Notes under the pieces: model-generated
Seen by the model: the letters and a program-made list of their open reading frames with translations, nothing else
Database searches by the model: none
Told to the model about the DNA's origin: nothing
Shown here: positions 15,171 through 21,077 of the stretch, piece after piece
Layout: every line of letters begins with the position of its first letter
Numbering within the stretch: the stretch's first letter is position 1
Position numbers and translations under genes: made by a program
Assembly (NCBI GenBank): GCA_023391955.1
Contig: JAEWAA010000179.1
Location: 1 to 21,077 of the forward strand
DNA from: Bacillota bacterium
GTDB taxonomy: Bacteria; Bacillota; Bacilli; Paenibacillales; NBRC-103111
Direction: 5' to 3'
DNA length: 21,077 nt

Positions 15171-16064
15171 AGTTTGCGTGCCGGACCCGGCGGAGCGGCG
15201 GTACTGTCCGGGCGCCATGCCGTAGTGCTCCCGGAACACACGGATGTAGTAGTTGGCCTCCCAGCCCAACCGGGCGGCTACTTCCCTGACGGATGGGGAG
15301 GGCTCCTCCATCAGCCATTCCAGGGAGCGGTGGAGGCGCAGGCGCTGCAGATAAACATGGGGAGGCATGCCGCAGGCCTGCTTGAAAATCCGCTGGAAAT
15401 GCTGCACGGAATACCCGACGGTTCTAGCCAGGTTGGACATGTCCAGCTGCTCGGTATAATGCTGCTCCATGAGGCGCAGCGCCTGGCGGAAGGCCAACTC
15501 TGCAGGAGAGGAGGCCGGAGGGGGGGCGCTTCCTGCAAGGTCCGGCCTGGTCTGCCTGGTCTGGGGCTGACGGGAGGAGGCCGCTTCCCCGGCTGCCAGC
15601 AGCAGGGAGTAGAGTTGGCCGGAATAGTGGCGTTCGCCGCCTTCCGCGCCTTGGTGGATGTCCTGCCATAGCTCCTCCAGTCCCCTTCGTAGGATTTCTC
15701 CGGCCCCTTCCAGAGGAAAAGGGGTACAAGGCGCCATGCCGCAGCTTCTGGCAATGGTCTCCGCCGCCGGTCCGTCGAAGGAGAGGAAGGAGAGCAGCCA
15801 CGGGCCGGAACGGGGAGAATATTCATGGGGAACACCGCCGGGAAGATAAAGGGCGCAGCCTTCGGGCAAGCTTAACCTGCCCGCTTCCGCAAATTCAAAA
15901 CGCCCGTTTCCCGCTGACGACCACAGCAGCTGGCTGTGGGGGAACCCTTCTGGGCGGTGAATATAGGTCTGATCATGGCGGCCCAGGGATTGCAGCCGGA
16001 GCGGCAGCGAATCCGGCGTACCCGGAGCCAGCAGAAAAGTAAGAAAATCGGGCAGGCGGTTCAT
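15135..16064 (-). CDS. AraC/XylS-family transcriptional regulator (divergent from GH42)
   Basis: 309 residues. The N-terminal half is cupin-like (L-L-W-S-S-A-G-N-G-R-F-E-F, then L-P-E-G-C-A-L-Y-L-P-G-G-V-P-H-E-Y). The C-terminal about 110 residues form the double helix-turn-helix: M-S-N-L-A-R-T-V-G-Y-S-V-Q-H-F-Q-R-I-F and V-R-E-V-A-A-R-L-G-W-E-A-N-Y-Y-I-R-V-F, then M-A-P-G-Q-Y-R. The start is supported by AAAAGGAGA near 16076-16084 on the minus strand. The 130-bp divergent region it shares with the GH42 beta-galactosidase makes that gene its likely target. A low-complexity stretch rich in Ser, Pro, Gln and Arg (about residues 170-190) probably forms the linker between domains. Confidence 0.93.
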   Translation of the reverse strand: MNRLPDFLTFLLAPGTPDSLPLRLQSLGRHDQTYIHRPEGFPHSQLLWSSAGNGRFEFAEAGRLSLPEGCALYLPGGVPHEYSPRSGPWLLSFLSFDGPAAETIARSCGMAPCTPFPLEGAGEILRRGLEELWQDIHQGAEGGERHYSGQLYSLLLAAGEAASSRQPQTRQTRPDLAGSAPPPASSPAELAFRQALRLMEQHYTEQLDMSNLARTVGYSVQHFQRIFKQACGMPPHVYLQRLRLHRSLEWLMEEPSPSVREVAARLGWEANYYIRVFREHYGMAPGQYRRSAGSGTQTKNPSQPPDGEV

Positions 16065-16086
16065 GCACAGGAATCTCCTTTTAGAA

Positions 16087-16096
16087 GAACATGTTC
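16087..16096. promoter_or_regulatory. GAACATGTTC palindrome in the araC/GH42 divergent region
   Basis: A perfect 10-bp palindrome lies in the regulatory region. AraC proteins more often bind direct repeats, so it may be incidental. It is noted as the only perfect dyad of this length in the 130-bp region. Confidence 0.25.
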
Positions 16097-16151
16097 ATTA
16101 TGTGCTATAAGATTACTTCAATCCTTCTACGGTTTTAACTTATTCGAAGGT

Positions 16152-16157
16152 TATAAT
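16152..16157 (+). promoter_or_regulatory. -10 box of the GH42 gene
   Basis: A consensus TATAAT lies 37 bp before the ATG, giving a leader of about 31 nt. There is no good -35 at 16-18 bp, consistent with an AraC-activated promoter. A second TATAAT at 16168-16173 would start transcription inside the ribosome binding site and is less likely. Confidence 0.5.
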
Positions 16158-16194
16158 ACGAGTATAGTATAATTTTTGGAGGAGTGGTATCCCG

Positions 16195-18270
16195 ATGCGC
16201 AAGCGTTTTCCCCCGATAAGTGACAAGCTTCCTGTTTTAATGCATGGAGCCGATTATAACCCGGACCAGTGGCAGCATGATCCCCAGGTCCTGGAGGAAG
16301 ATATCCGGCTGATGAAGCTGGCCCATTGCAATGTCATGTCTGTTGCCATTTTTGCCTGGAGCAGCTTGGAGCCTGTGGAAGGCCGCTTCGACTTCGAATG
16401 GCTGGACCGGGTGCTGGACCGTTTTGCCCAGGAGGGAATCTTCGCTTGGCTGGCCACCCCCACAGGCGCACGTCCCACGTGGATGTCCCATCAGTATCCC
16501 GAGGTGCTGCGGGTGGGCGCCAACCGGGTGCGCAACCTCCATGGCATGCGGCATAACCACTGCTTCACTTCACCTGTCTACCGGGAAAAAACCGCCATCA
16601 TGAACGCCAAGTTAGCGGAGCGTTATGCCCATCATCCTGCTGTCGTGGGCTGGCATATCTCCAATGAGCTGGGCGGTGATTGCCACTGTCCGTATTGCCA
16701 GGAGGCTTTCCGGGTTTGGCTCCAAAAGAAATACGGCTCACTGGAGGCCTTGAATCTGGCCTGGTGGACCAGCTTTTGGTCCCATACCTATACGGATTGG
16801 GCCCAGGTGGAATCCCCCGCTCCCCATGGGGAACGGATGGTGCACGGGCAAAACTTGGATTGGAAGCGGTTTGTCACCGATCAGACGATCAACTTTTACC
16901 TGCATGAGCTAGAGCCACTCCGCAAGGTGAACCCGGAGCTGCCTGCGACGGCCAATCTGATGGACCTGTTCGAGGGGCTGGATTACCGCAAGCTGGCCAA
17001 GGTGCTGGATGTGGTTTCCTGGGATGCATACCCCACCTGGCATCAGCCGCCGGATGAGCTGGGGCAGGCGGTCCATTTCGCTTTTAACCATGACTTATTC
17101 CGCAGCCTCAAGCACAAGCCTTTTATGTTGATGGAAAGCACTCCCTCCCTCACCAACTGGCAGGCGGTTAGCAAGCTGAAGAAGCCGGGTATGCACCGGT
17201 TATCTTCCCTCCAGGCAGTGGCGCATGGCTCGGATACAGTCCAATATTTCCAATGGAGGAAAAGCCGCGGCTCCAGCGAAAAATTCCACGGTGCCGTTGT
17301 AGACCATGTGGGCCATGAACATACCCGGGTGTTCCGGGATGTGGCGGAGCTGGGGGAAACCCTGGAGGGACTTCACGACGTGCTGGGCACAAGCACCGAC
17401 GCCAAGGTGGCCATCCTGTTTGACTGGGATAACCGCTGGGCAGTGAAGGATGCACAAGGACCGCGGAATATGGGCATCCACTACGAAAACACCGTCATCC
17501 AGCATTACCGCGCCTTCTGGGAGCTAGGGATTCCTGCTGACATCGTGGGACCGGAGGATGATCTGTCGGGCTACAAGCTGGTGGCCGCTCCCATGCTGTA
17601 TCTGTGCACACAGGCAACGGGGGAAAAGCTGGAGGGTTTTGTCCAGGATGGAGGCACGTTGGCGTCCACCTACTGGTCGGGCATAGTGGATGAGCATGAC
17701 CTGTGCCATCTGGGAGGTTTCCCCGGACCGCTTCGGAAGGTGCTGGGCATCTGGGCGGAGGAAATGGACGCTCTGTATGACGGGGAGCAAAACGGTATAG
17801 TGCTGCAGCCTTCTGCGGCAGGAGTCTTGCCTGGACTAGCGGCGGAATACGACTCCGTGCAGCTGTGTGAGCTGGTTCATGCGGAAACCGCGGAGGTGCT
17901 GGGGGTGTACCGGGACGACTTTTATGCAGGCCGTCCTGCCCTGACGGTGAACAAGTTAGGTCAAGGCCGGGCTTATTATCTGGCGACCCGTGCCGCCGAG
18001 CCCTTCTACCGGGATTATTACCGGGCGCTTGCCCGTGAAGCGGGGGTGGAGCCGCTGCTACCCACGCTGCCTGAGGGTGTCACCGTTCAGGCCCGTTCCA
18101 GCGAAACGGAGGAGTATCTGTTTGTGATGAACTTCAACGCGGCAGTTCGTGAGGTTATGCTGGACCAGCAGTCATATCGCGATGTGGAAAGCGGGCAGAC
18201 GCTCAGCGGCGGCAGCCTGGAGCTTCCCGCATACGGCGTACGGATATTGGCGCGGCAGGTGCGGAGGTAA
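16195..18270 (+). CDS. beta-galactosidase, GH42
   Basis: 691 residues, the usual GH42 length. It hydrolyses beta-galactosides, often short galacto-oligosaccharides from pectic galactan. Domain order: (beta/alpha)8 barrel to about residue 390, a trimerisation domain (from V-A-I-L-F-D-W-D-N-R-W), and a short C-terminal beta domain. The acid/base is E158 in I-S-N-E-L-G and the nucleophile E314 in L-M-E-S-T-P-S. Four cysteines, C123, C163, C165 and C168 (D-C-H-C-P-Y-C), match the family's zinc cluster. GGAGGAG at 16178-16184 supports the start. No signal peptide. It resembles the GanA/YesZ group of Bacillus; YesZ lies in a rhamnogalacturonan locus. Its regulator is probably the divergent AraC gene. 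Confidence 0.95.
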   Translation: MRKRFPPISDKLPVLMHGADYNPDQWQHDPQVLEEDIRLMKLAHCNVMSVAIFAWSSLEPVEGRFDFEWLDRVLDRFAQEGIFAWLATPTGARPTWMSHQYPEVLRVGANRVRNLHGMRHNHCFTSPVYREKTAIMNAKLAERYAHHPAVVGWHISNELGGDCHCPYCQEAFRVWLQKKYGSLEALNLAWWTSFWSHTYTDWAQVESPAPHGERMVHGQNLDWKRFVTDQTINFYLHELEPLRKVNPELPATANLMDLFEGLDYRKLAKVLDVVSWDAYPTWHQPPDELGQAVHFAFNHDLFRSLKHKPFMLMESTPSLTNWQAVSKLKKPGMHRLSSLQAVAHGSDTVQYFQWRKSRGSSEKFHGAVVDHVGHEHTRVFRDVAELGETLEGLHDVLGTSTDAKVAILFDWDNRWAVKDAQGPRNMGIHYENTVIQHYRAFWELGIPADIVGPEDDLSGYKLVAAPMLYLCTQATGEKLEGFVQDGGTLASTYWSGIVDEHDLCHLGGFPGPLRKVLGIWAEEMDALYDGEQNGIVLQPSAAGVLPGLAAEYDSVQLCELVHAETAEVLGVYRDDFYAGRPALTVNKLGQGRAYYLATRAAEPFYRDYYRALAREAGVEPLLPTLPEGVTVQARSSETEEYLFVMNFNAAVREVMLDQQSYRDVESGQTLSGGSLELPAYGVRILARQVRR

Positions 18271-18305
18271 GTAAGCGCAGGTTCGTTCCGCAAGGTACAT
18301 GATCC

Positions 18306-18346
18306 GGCTCCGGCCTTTTCCCGCGGGAAGGGGCTGGAGCTTTTTT
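18306..18346 (+). terminator. intrinsic terminator of the GH42 gene
   Basis: A long near-continuous stem, 18307-18323 against 18324-18340, with three G-U wobbles and a tip at CCCGCGGG, is followed by six T residues. It lies 36 bp after the stop. Confidence 0.92.
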
Positions 18347-18498
18347 GAGCGAAACCAGAGAAGCTGGGGCGACAAGTCTCGGCGAACTGTCTGGATGGCA
18401 AGTCTTAGCGAACAATTTTGGTGGCAAGTCTCGGCCAACAGTCTGGGGGGATTCTGGTGACAGTCTGGGTGGTAAGTCTAGGCAAAAAATCTGGGGAA
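18347..18498. repeat. degenerate 26-bp tandem repeat
   Basis: The unit is roughly GGCAAGTCTCGGCGAACAGTCTGG. CAAGTC recurs at 18373, 18399 and 18425, exactly 26 bp apart; after an interrupted 22-bp unit a further copy (TAAGTC) follows at 18473. A decayed copy may precede the first (18347-18372). Units are contiguous, so this is not a CRISPR array. Being 26 bp, the period would shift frame each unit, and I see no coding frame. Confidence 0.8.
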
Positions 18499-18543
18499 CA
18501 GATGGGGAGACGCAATATGGACGGAATCCGCCGAGCGCAGCTT

Positions 18544-18728
18544 TAACGGAAATAAGCGACGCTTAGCGGTCAAAATCCGGATGGTTTCAGTTGTAACGGA
18601 ACCAAGAGACCGTTAGCCGGAGCAGAATGCTCTCTAGACCCGTATTTGCTGCTCTAAGAGTCGCTGGGTTCCGTTAGCGGTGCAGCAAGCCCATTTTCCT
18701 GCTCTAAGAGCCGCAGAGTTCCGTTAGC
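18544..18728. repeat. TAACGGAA/TTCCGTTA intergenic repeats, 50-bp spaced
   Basis: Two direct copies of CTGCTCTAAGAG-N8-GTTCCGTTAGC lie at 18649-18678 and 18699-18728, exactly 50 bp apart. A diverged third, carrying AAGAG...CCGTTAGC, lies about 50 bp upstream within TAACGG...CCGTTA at 18594-18615. A further TAACGGAAATAAGC...GCTTAGCGG dyad is at 18544-18568. The TTCCGTTA core is that of the palindromes at 8616-8942, suggesting the same or a related repeat family. Confidence 0.78.
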
Positions 18729-18739
18729 ACCACAAGGAT

Positions 18740-19003
18740 AGGCGGTTTATCCCTGACCTCAGTCGAGGGAGGGGCTTTCCCTGATCCAAGGGGATAATCC
18801 GCGTAAAGGCGGTCGGTTTGAAGGAGGCAGGGTTAACTGACCAAGCCAACGGAGCCTATGTTACCGCCCATGCGGTGAAGTTCGTGAAGCAGGAATAAAG
18901 CGGTTCTTCCCGGGCAAAGTCCGGGAAATCCGCCTCTTCCGGCCGTCCTGTCCGCCATCCGCGGACAAATGACGAAATGTGTTTGAACGGGCGGTTTCAA
19001 AGG
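18740..19003. other. gene-free, hairpin-rich stretch upstream of thrC
   Basis: No open frame of note. Several stem-loops occur: TCCCT...AGGGA near 18750-18771; TTCCCGG-N7-CCGGGAA (18907-18927) flanked by GCGG/CCGC (18900-18933); and TGTCCGC-N5-GCGGACA (18949-18967). None has a T tail. They lie upstream of the thrC promoter, so they would not be in its mRNA. I see no T-box antiterminator sequence. Confidence 0.5.
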
Positions 19004-19031
19004 TTGTGTAACCGGCGAGTTCTGATATAAT
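19004..19031 (+). promoter_or_regulatory. thrC promoter
   Basis: TTGTGT (19004-19009) and TATAAT (19026-19031) have a 16-bp spacer; the -10 is extended by TGA. Transcription would start near 19038, leaving a leader of about 22 nt, too short for a T-box or riboswitch. Confidence 0.72.
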
Positions 19032-19059
19032 AGGGAAAAAACAGCGGGGAGCAACCACC

Positions 19060-20454
19060 ATGCATTTTGTCAGTACACGAGGAAAAGTGAAGAATGCGGG
19101 CTTCATCGAGACCTTTCTGATGGGGCTTGGCGATGACGGCGGCCTGATGGTGCCGGACGCCATTCCGTCCGTAAGCGCGGATACTCTGAAAGCTTGGGAG
19201 AAGCTTTCTTTTCAGGAGCTGATGCTGGAAATCTTCGGCCTGTTCACCAACGGGGAAATCCCTCGCGAGGATCTGAAAACCATCATTAACGACAGCTACG
19301 CCACCTTCCGCCACCCGGAGGTTACGCCGGTGAAGAAGCTGGACGACAGCTTGTATGTGCTGGAGCTGTTCCATGGCCCTACCTTTGCGTTTAAGGATAT
19401 CGCCCTGCAGCTGATGGGCAATCTGTATGCTTATGTGTCCAAAACACGCGGCGAAATTATCCATATACTCGGCGCCACCTCCGGAGACACGGGCGCTTCG
19501 GCAATTGCCGGGGTCCGGGGCAAGGAAGGCATCCGCATCTGTATCCTGCATCCCAACGGCAAGGTCAGCAAGGTGCAGGAGCTGCAGATGACCACGGTGG
19601 ACGATAAGAATGTGCTGAATTTGTCTGTGGAGGGTAACTTCGACGACTGCCAACGGATCATCAAGGAGATGTTCTCCGATCTGGAGCTGAAGGGCAAGTA
19701 CCATTTGCGGGCCATCAACTCCATTAACTTTGTGCGGATTCTGGCTCAAACCGTGTATTACTTCTATGCATATTTCCGCACAGTTGGCGCAGGCTCCGGC
19801 AAAACCGTCAGCTTCAGCGTACCCACAGGGAACTTCGGGGATATCTTCGCCGGCTATTTGGCCAAGAAGATGGGGCTGCCTATAGGGCGTCTCATTATTG
19901 CCACCAACGAGAACAATATTCTGGCCCGCTTCGTGAATGAAGGAATTTATGAGCCGGGTGCGTTCCGCACCACCTACAGCCCTTCCATGGATATCCAGAT
20001 TGCCAGCAATTTCGAGCGGTATCTGTATTATATGTACAAAGAAAGCCCGGAGACCGTGCGCTTCCTGATGACCGCCTTCCAGAAGGAAGGGGCAATCCGG
20101 GTCAGCGGCAAGGATTTGGAGCAGGCACAGGCGGATTTTGCAGCTTATGGCGTAGGAGGCTCCGAGTGTCTGGATACCATCCGCGGCGCTTGGGAGAAAT
20201 ACGACTATCTGCTTGATCCCCACACCGCCTGCGGCGTAGCGGCCTACGAAGCGGTGGGCAAGGGCGGCGATGAGGTTTGTGTGGCTCTGGCCACCGCCCA
20301 TCCGGCCAAGTTCGACGAGTCCGTGCGGCTGTGCGGCATTGAGCAGAGCTTCCCGCCGGAGATTGCCGGACTGTTCGAGAAGCCCCAGCACCAGAAGGTT
20401 GTGGAGCATTCCTACGACCGGGTGCTGGAGGAAATCGAGGCGTTTTTGAAGTAA
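19060..20454 (+). CDS. thrC: threonine synthase
   Basis: 464 residues. This PLP enzyme converts O-phosphohomoserine to L-threonine, the last step of threonine synthesis. The opening M-x-F-V-S-T-R-G-K is typical. The PLP lysine is K112 in G-P-T-F-A-F-K-D; the cofactor phosphate loop is G-A-T-S-G-D-T-G near 149-156; and V-P-T-G-N-F-G-D follows near 255-262. Length and motifs match the longer E. coli/yeast-type ThrC rather than the roughly 350-residue B. subtilis type. GGGGAG at 19046-19051 supports the start. It has its own promoter, no hom or thrB beside it in the window, and no functional link to the sugar genes. Confidence 0.95.
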   Translation: MHFVSTRGKVKNAGFIETFLMGLGDDGGLMVPDAIPSVSADTLKAWEKLSFQELMLEIFGLFTNGEIPREDLKTIINDSYATFRHPEVTPVKKLDDSLYVLELFHGPTFAFKDIALQLMGNLYAYVSKTRGEIIHILGATSGDTGASAIAGVRGKEGIRICILHPNGKVSKVQELQMTTVDDKNVLNLSVEGNFDDCQRIIKEMFSDLELKGKYHLRAINSINFVRILAQTVYYFYAYFRTVGAGSGKTVSFSVPTGNFGDIFAGYLAKKMGLPIGRLIIATNENNILARFVNEGIYEPGAFRTTYSPSMDIQIASNFERYLYYMYKESPETVRFLMTAFQKEGAIRVSGKDLEQAQADFAAYGVGGSECLDTIRGAWEKYDYLLDPHTACGVAAYEAVGKGGDEVCVALATAHPAKFDESVRLCGIEQSFPPEIAGLFEKPQHQKVVEHSYDRVLEEIEAFLK

Positions 20455-20510
20455 AGCTGAGTGGGGCGGGACCAGCAAAGCTGATAGGGTCCGCTTCCGG
20501 GAACGCGAAA

Positions 20511-20631
20511 TGCAAAAGTGCAGTTATTTCCACGGGGAAGGTCATCCGACAGAGCTCATCCTGCAAAAATGCATTTATTTTTGCAGATTCGGCCCTTCCG
20601 GAGTAGTCCATCCCTAAATAGCTGCATTTTC
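20511..20631. repeat. TGCAAAA-type intergenic repeats with a perfect hairpin
   Basis: Two related 21-bp segments lie at 20511-20531 (TGCAAAAGTGCAGTTATTTCC) and 20562-20582, with 17 of 21 positions identical and starts 51 bp apart; a third, inverted, partial copy is near 20615-20631. The second copy forms a perfect 10-bp stem, CTGCAAAAAT/ATTTTTGCAG, with a 6-nt loop (20561-20586). This hairpin could act as a weak terminator for thrC, though it lacks a GC-rich stem and T tail. Confidence 0.6.
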
Positions 20632-20704
20632 TCTTAAGCCCCCTAAATAAACTGGAGTCTTCCCGCCCAATTATTTAAACTAGGGATAAGGGAGATGATC
20701 CAGC

Positions 20705-21025
20705 ATGGGAAAACATGTAAACGAAGAAACACGGATTAAAGTTGTACAAGAGGCATTGGCCGGAATCAAGGTAGGGGCCTTATCCCGGATGTACAATGTG
20801 CACCCCGAAACGGTTCGGGGATGGATCCGGGAGCATCGTGACCATATCCCACTGGAGGATATCCCTGTGGCGAATGAGCACCTCCAGGAATTGAAACGTC
20901 TGCAGGAAGTGGAAGCCCGGTATGAAAAGGCCATGAAGGTCATCGGAGAAAAAGAGCTCGAGAACGAGATCCTGCGTGACCTCCTAAAAAAACACAACCC
21001 CGCTTATGTGAAAAACTTGAAGTAG
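20705..21025 (+). CDS. IS3-family transposase OrfA
   Basis: 106 residues. The N-terminal helix-turn-helix (T-R-I-K-V-V-Q-E-A-L-A-G to V-H-P-E-T-V-R-G-W-I, about residues 9-40) binds the element's ends. A leucine-zipper-like coiled coil follows (about 58-98, ending E-L-E-N-E-I-L-R-D-L-L-K-K), as usual for OrfA, which dimerises through it. AAGGGAG at 20688-20694 is the likely ribosome binding site. Near its 3' end A7C at 20986-20993 gives the slippery A-AAA-AAA arrangement in the correct phase for -1 frameshifting into orfB. OrfA alone normally acts as a regulator; the fused OrfAB is the transposase. Confidence 0.9.
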   Translation: MGKHVNEETRIKVVQEALAGIKVGALSRMYNVHPETVRGWIREHRDHIPLEDIPVANEHLQELKRLQEVEARYEKAMKVIGEKELENEILRDLLKKHNPAYVKNLK

Positions 21026-21077
21026 CAGAATCCTACATCAAGCGGGGCGCACCAGCAGCATGGGTTCTGCGCATCTT
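20986..21077 (+). CDS. IS3-family transposase OrfB, N-terminal fragment (3' truncated, -1 frame)
   Basis: Read in the -1 frame from the slippery A7, the sequence stays open to the window edge and encodes C-E-K-L-E-V-A-E-S-Y-I-K-R-G-A-P-A-A-W-V-L-R-I. This resembles the N-terminal region of IS3 OrfB, before the DDE catalytic core. The integrase domain lies outside the window, so its integrity is unknown. Confidence 0.75.

Larger units (their letters stand above)
20653..21077 (+). mobile_element. IS3-family insertion sequence, left part (truncated by the window)
   Basis: It contains an IS3-type orfA and the start of orfB in the -1 frame. The left tip is guessed at 20653, where TGGAGTCTTCCC begins, because IS3 elements end in TG...CA and the tip usually lies some tens of bases before orfA. 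The right end is outside the window, so neither the inverted repeat nor a target duplication can be confirmed. Confidence 0.7.

Noticed and set aside
18373..18498. CRISPR array
   Set aside because: Units are contiguous 26-bp repeats with no unique spacers, and no cas genes are near.
18740..19059. T-box or threonine riboswitch leader for thrC
   Set aside because: The promoter at 19004-19031 leaves a leader of about 22 nt, and no T-box antiterminator consensus is visible.

Overview
The window looks like chromosomal DNA of a Gram-positive spore-former of the Paenibacillaceae, most likely Paenibacillus or a close relative. This is an inference from four things: moderately high GC, strong AGGAGG-type ribosome binding sites before nearly every gene, U-tailed intrinsic terminators, and a dense mix of intracellular glycoside hydrolases with AraC and LacI regulators. 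The closest functional parallel is the Bacillus subtilis yes/rhg locus for rhamnogalacturonan I, which also combines a CE12 acetylesterase (RhgT/YesT) with a GH42 beta-galactosidase (YesZ).

Layout. 1-2459: an operon of a 5'-truncated alpha/beta hydrolase (Abhydrolase_7 type), a pectin methylesterase and a rhamnogalacturonan acetylesterase, closed by a strong terminator. 2520-5757: a LacZ-type GH2 beta-galactosidase. 5758-6086: an intergenic stretch holding a 165-bp nested inverted repeat. 6087-8377: a Gfo/Idh/MocA oxidoreductase and an MFS transporter, then a terminator. 8378-9279: no gene, but a cluster of TAGCGGAA/TAACGGAA palindromes and a 77-bp tandem repeat. 9280-11655 (minus strand): an AraC regulator followed by a GH27 enzyme. 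11908-12894: a D-2-hydroxyacid dehydrogenase read divergently from that AraC gene. 13073-15094: a LacI repressor and a PfkB sugar kinase, each preceded by a copy of the same 18-bp operator. 15135-16064 (minus): a second AraC regulator, divergent from a GH42 beta-galactosidase (16195-18270). 18271-19059: no gene, but two further tandem repeats and several hairpins. 19060-20454: threonine synthase, unrelated to the sugar genes. 20653-end: the left part of an IS3-family insertion sequence.

How the genes may work together (inference). The esterases remove methyl and acetyl groups from imported pectin or rhamnogalacturonan oligomers. GH2, GH42 and GH27 remove terminal galactose or related sugars. 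The oxidoreductase and kinase feed released monosaccharides into metabolism. None of the five CAZymes has a visible signal peptide, so they are probably cytoplasmic. No polysaccharide lyase and no ABC importer lies in the window.

No clearly new gene system is visible. The least explained DNA is the intergenic repeat content: the nested inverted repeat at 5787-5951, the palindrome cluster at 8616-8989, the 77-bp tandem repeat at 9051-9241 and the 26-bp and 50-bp arrays at 18347-18735.
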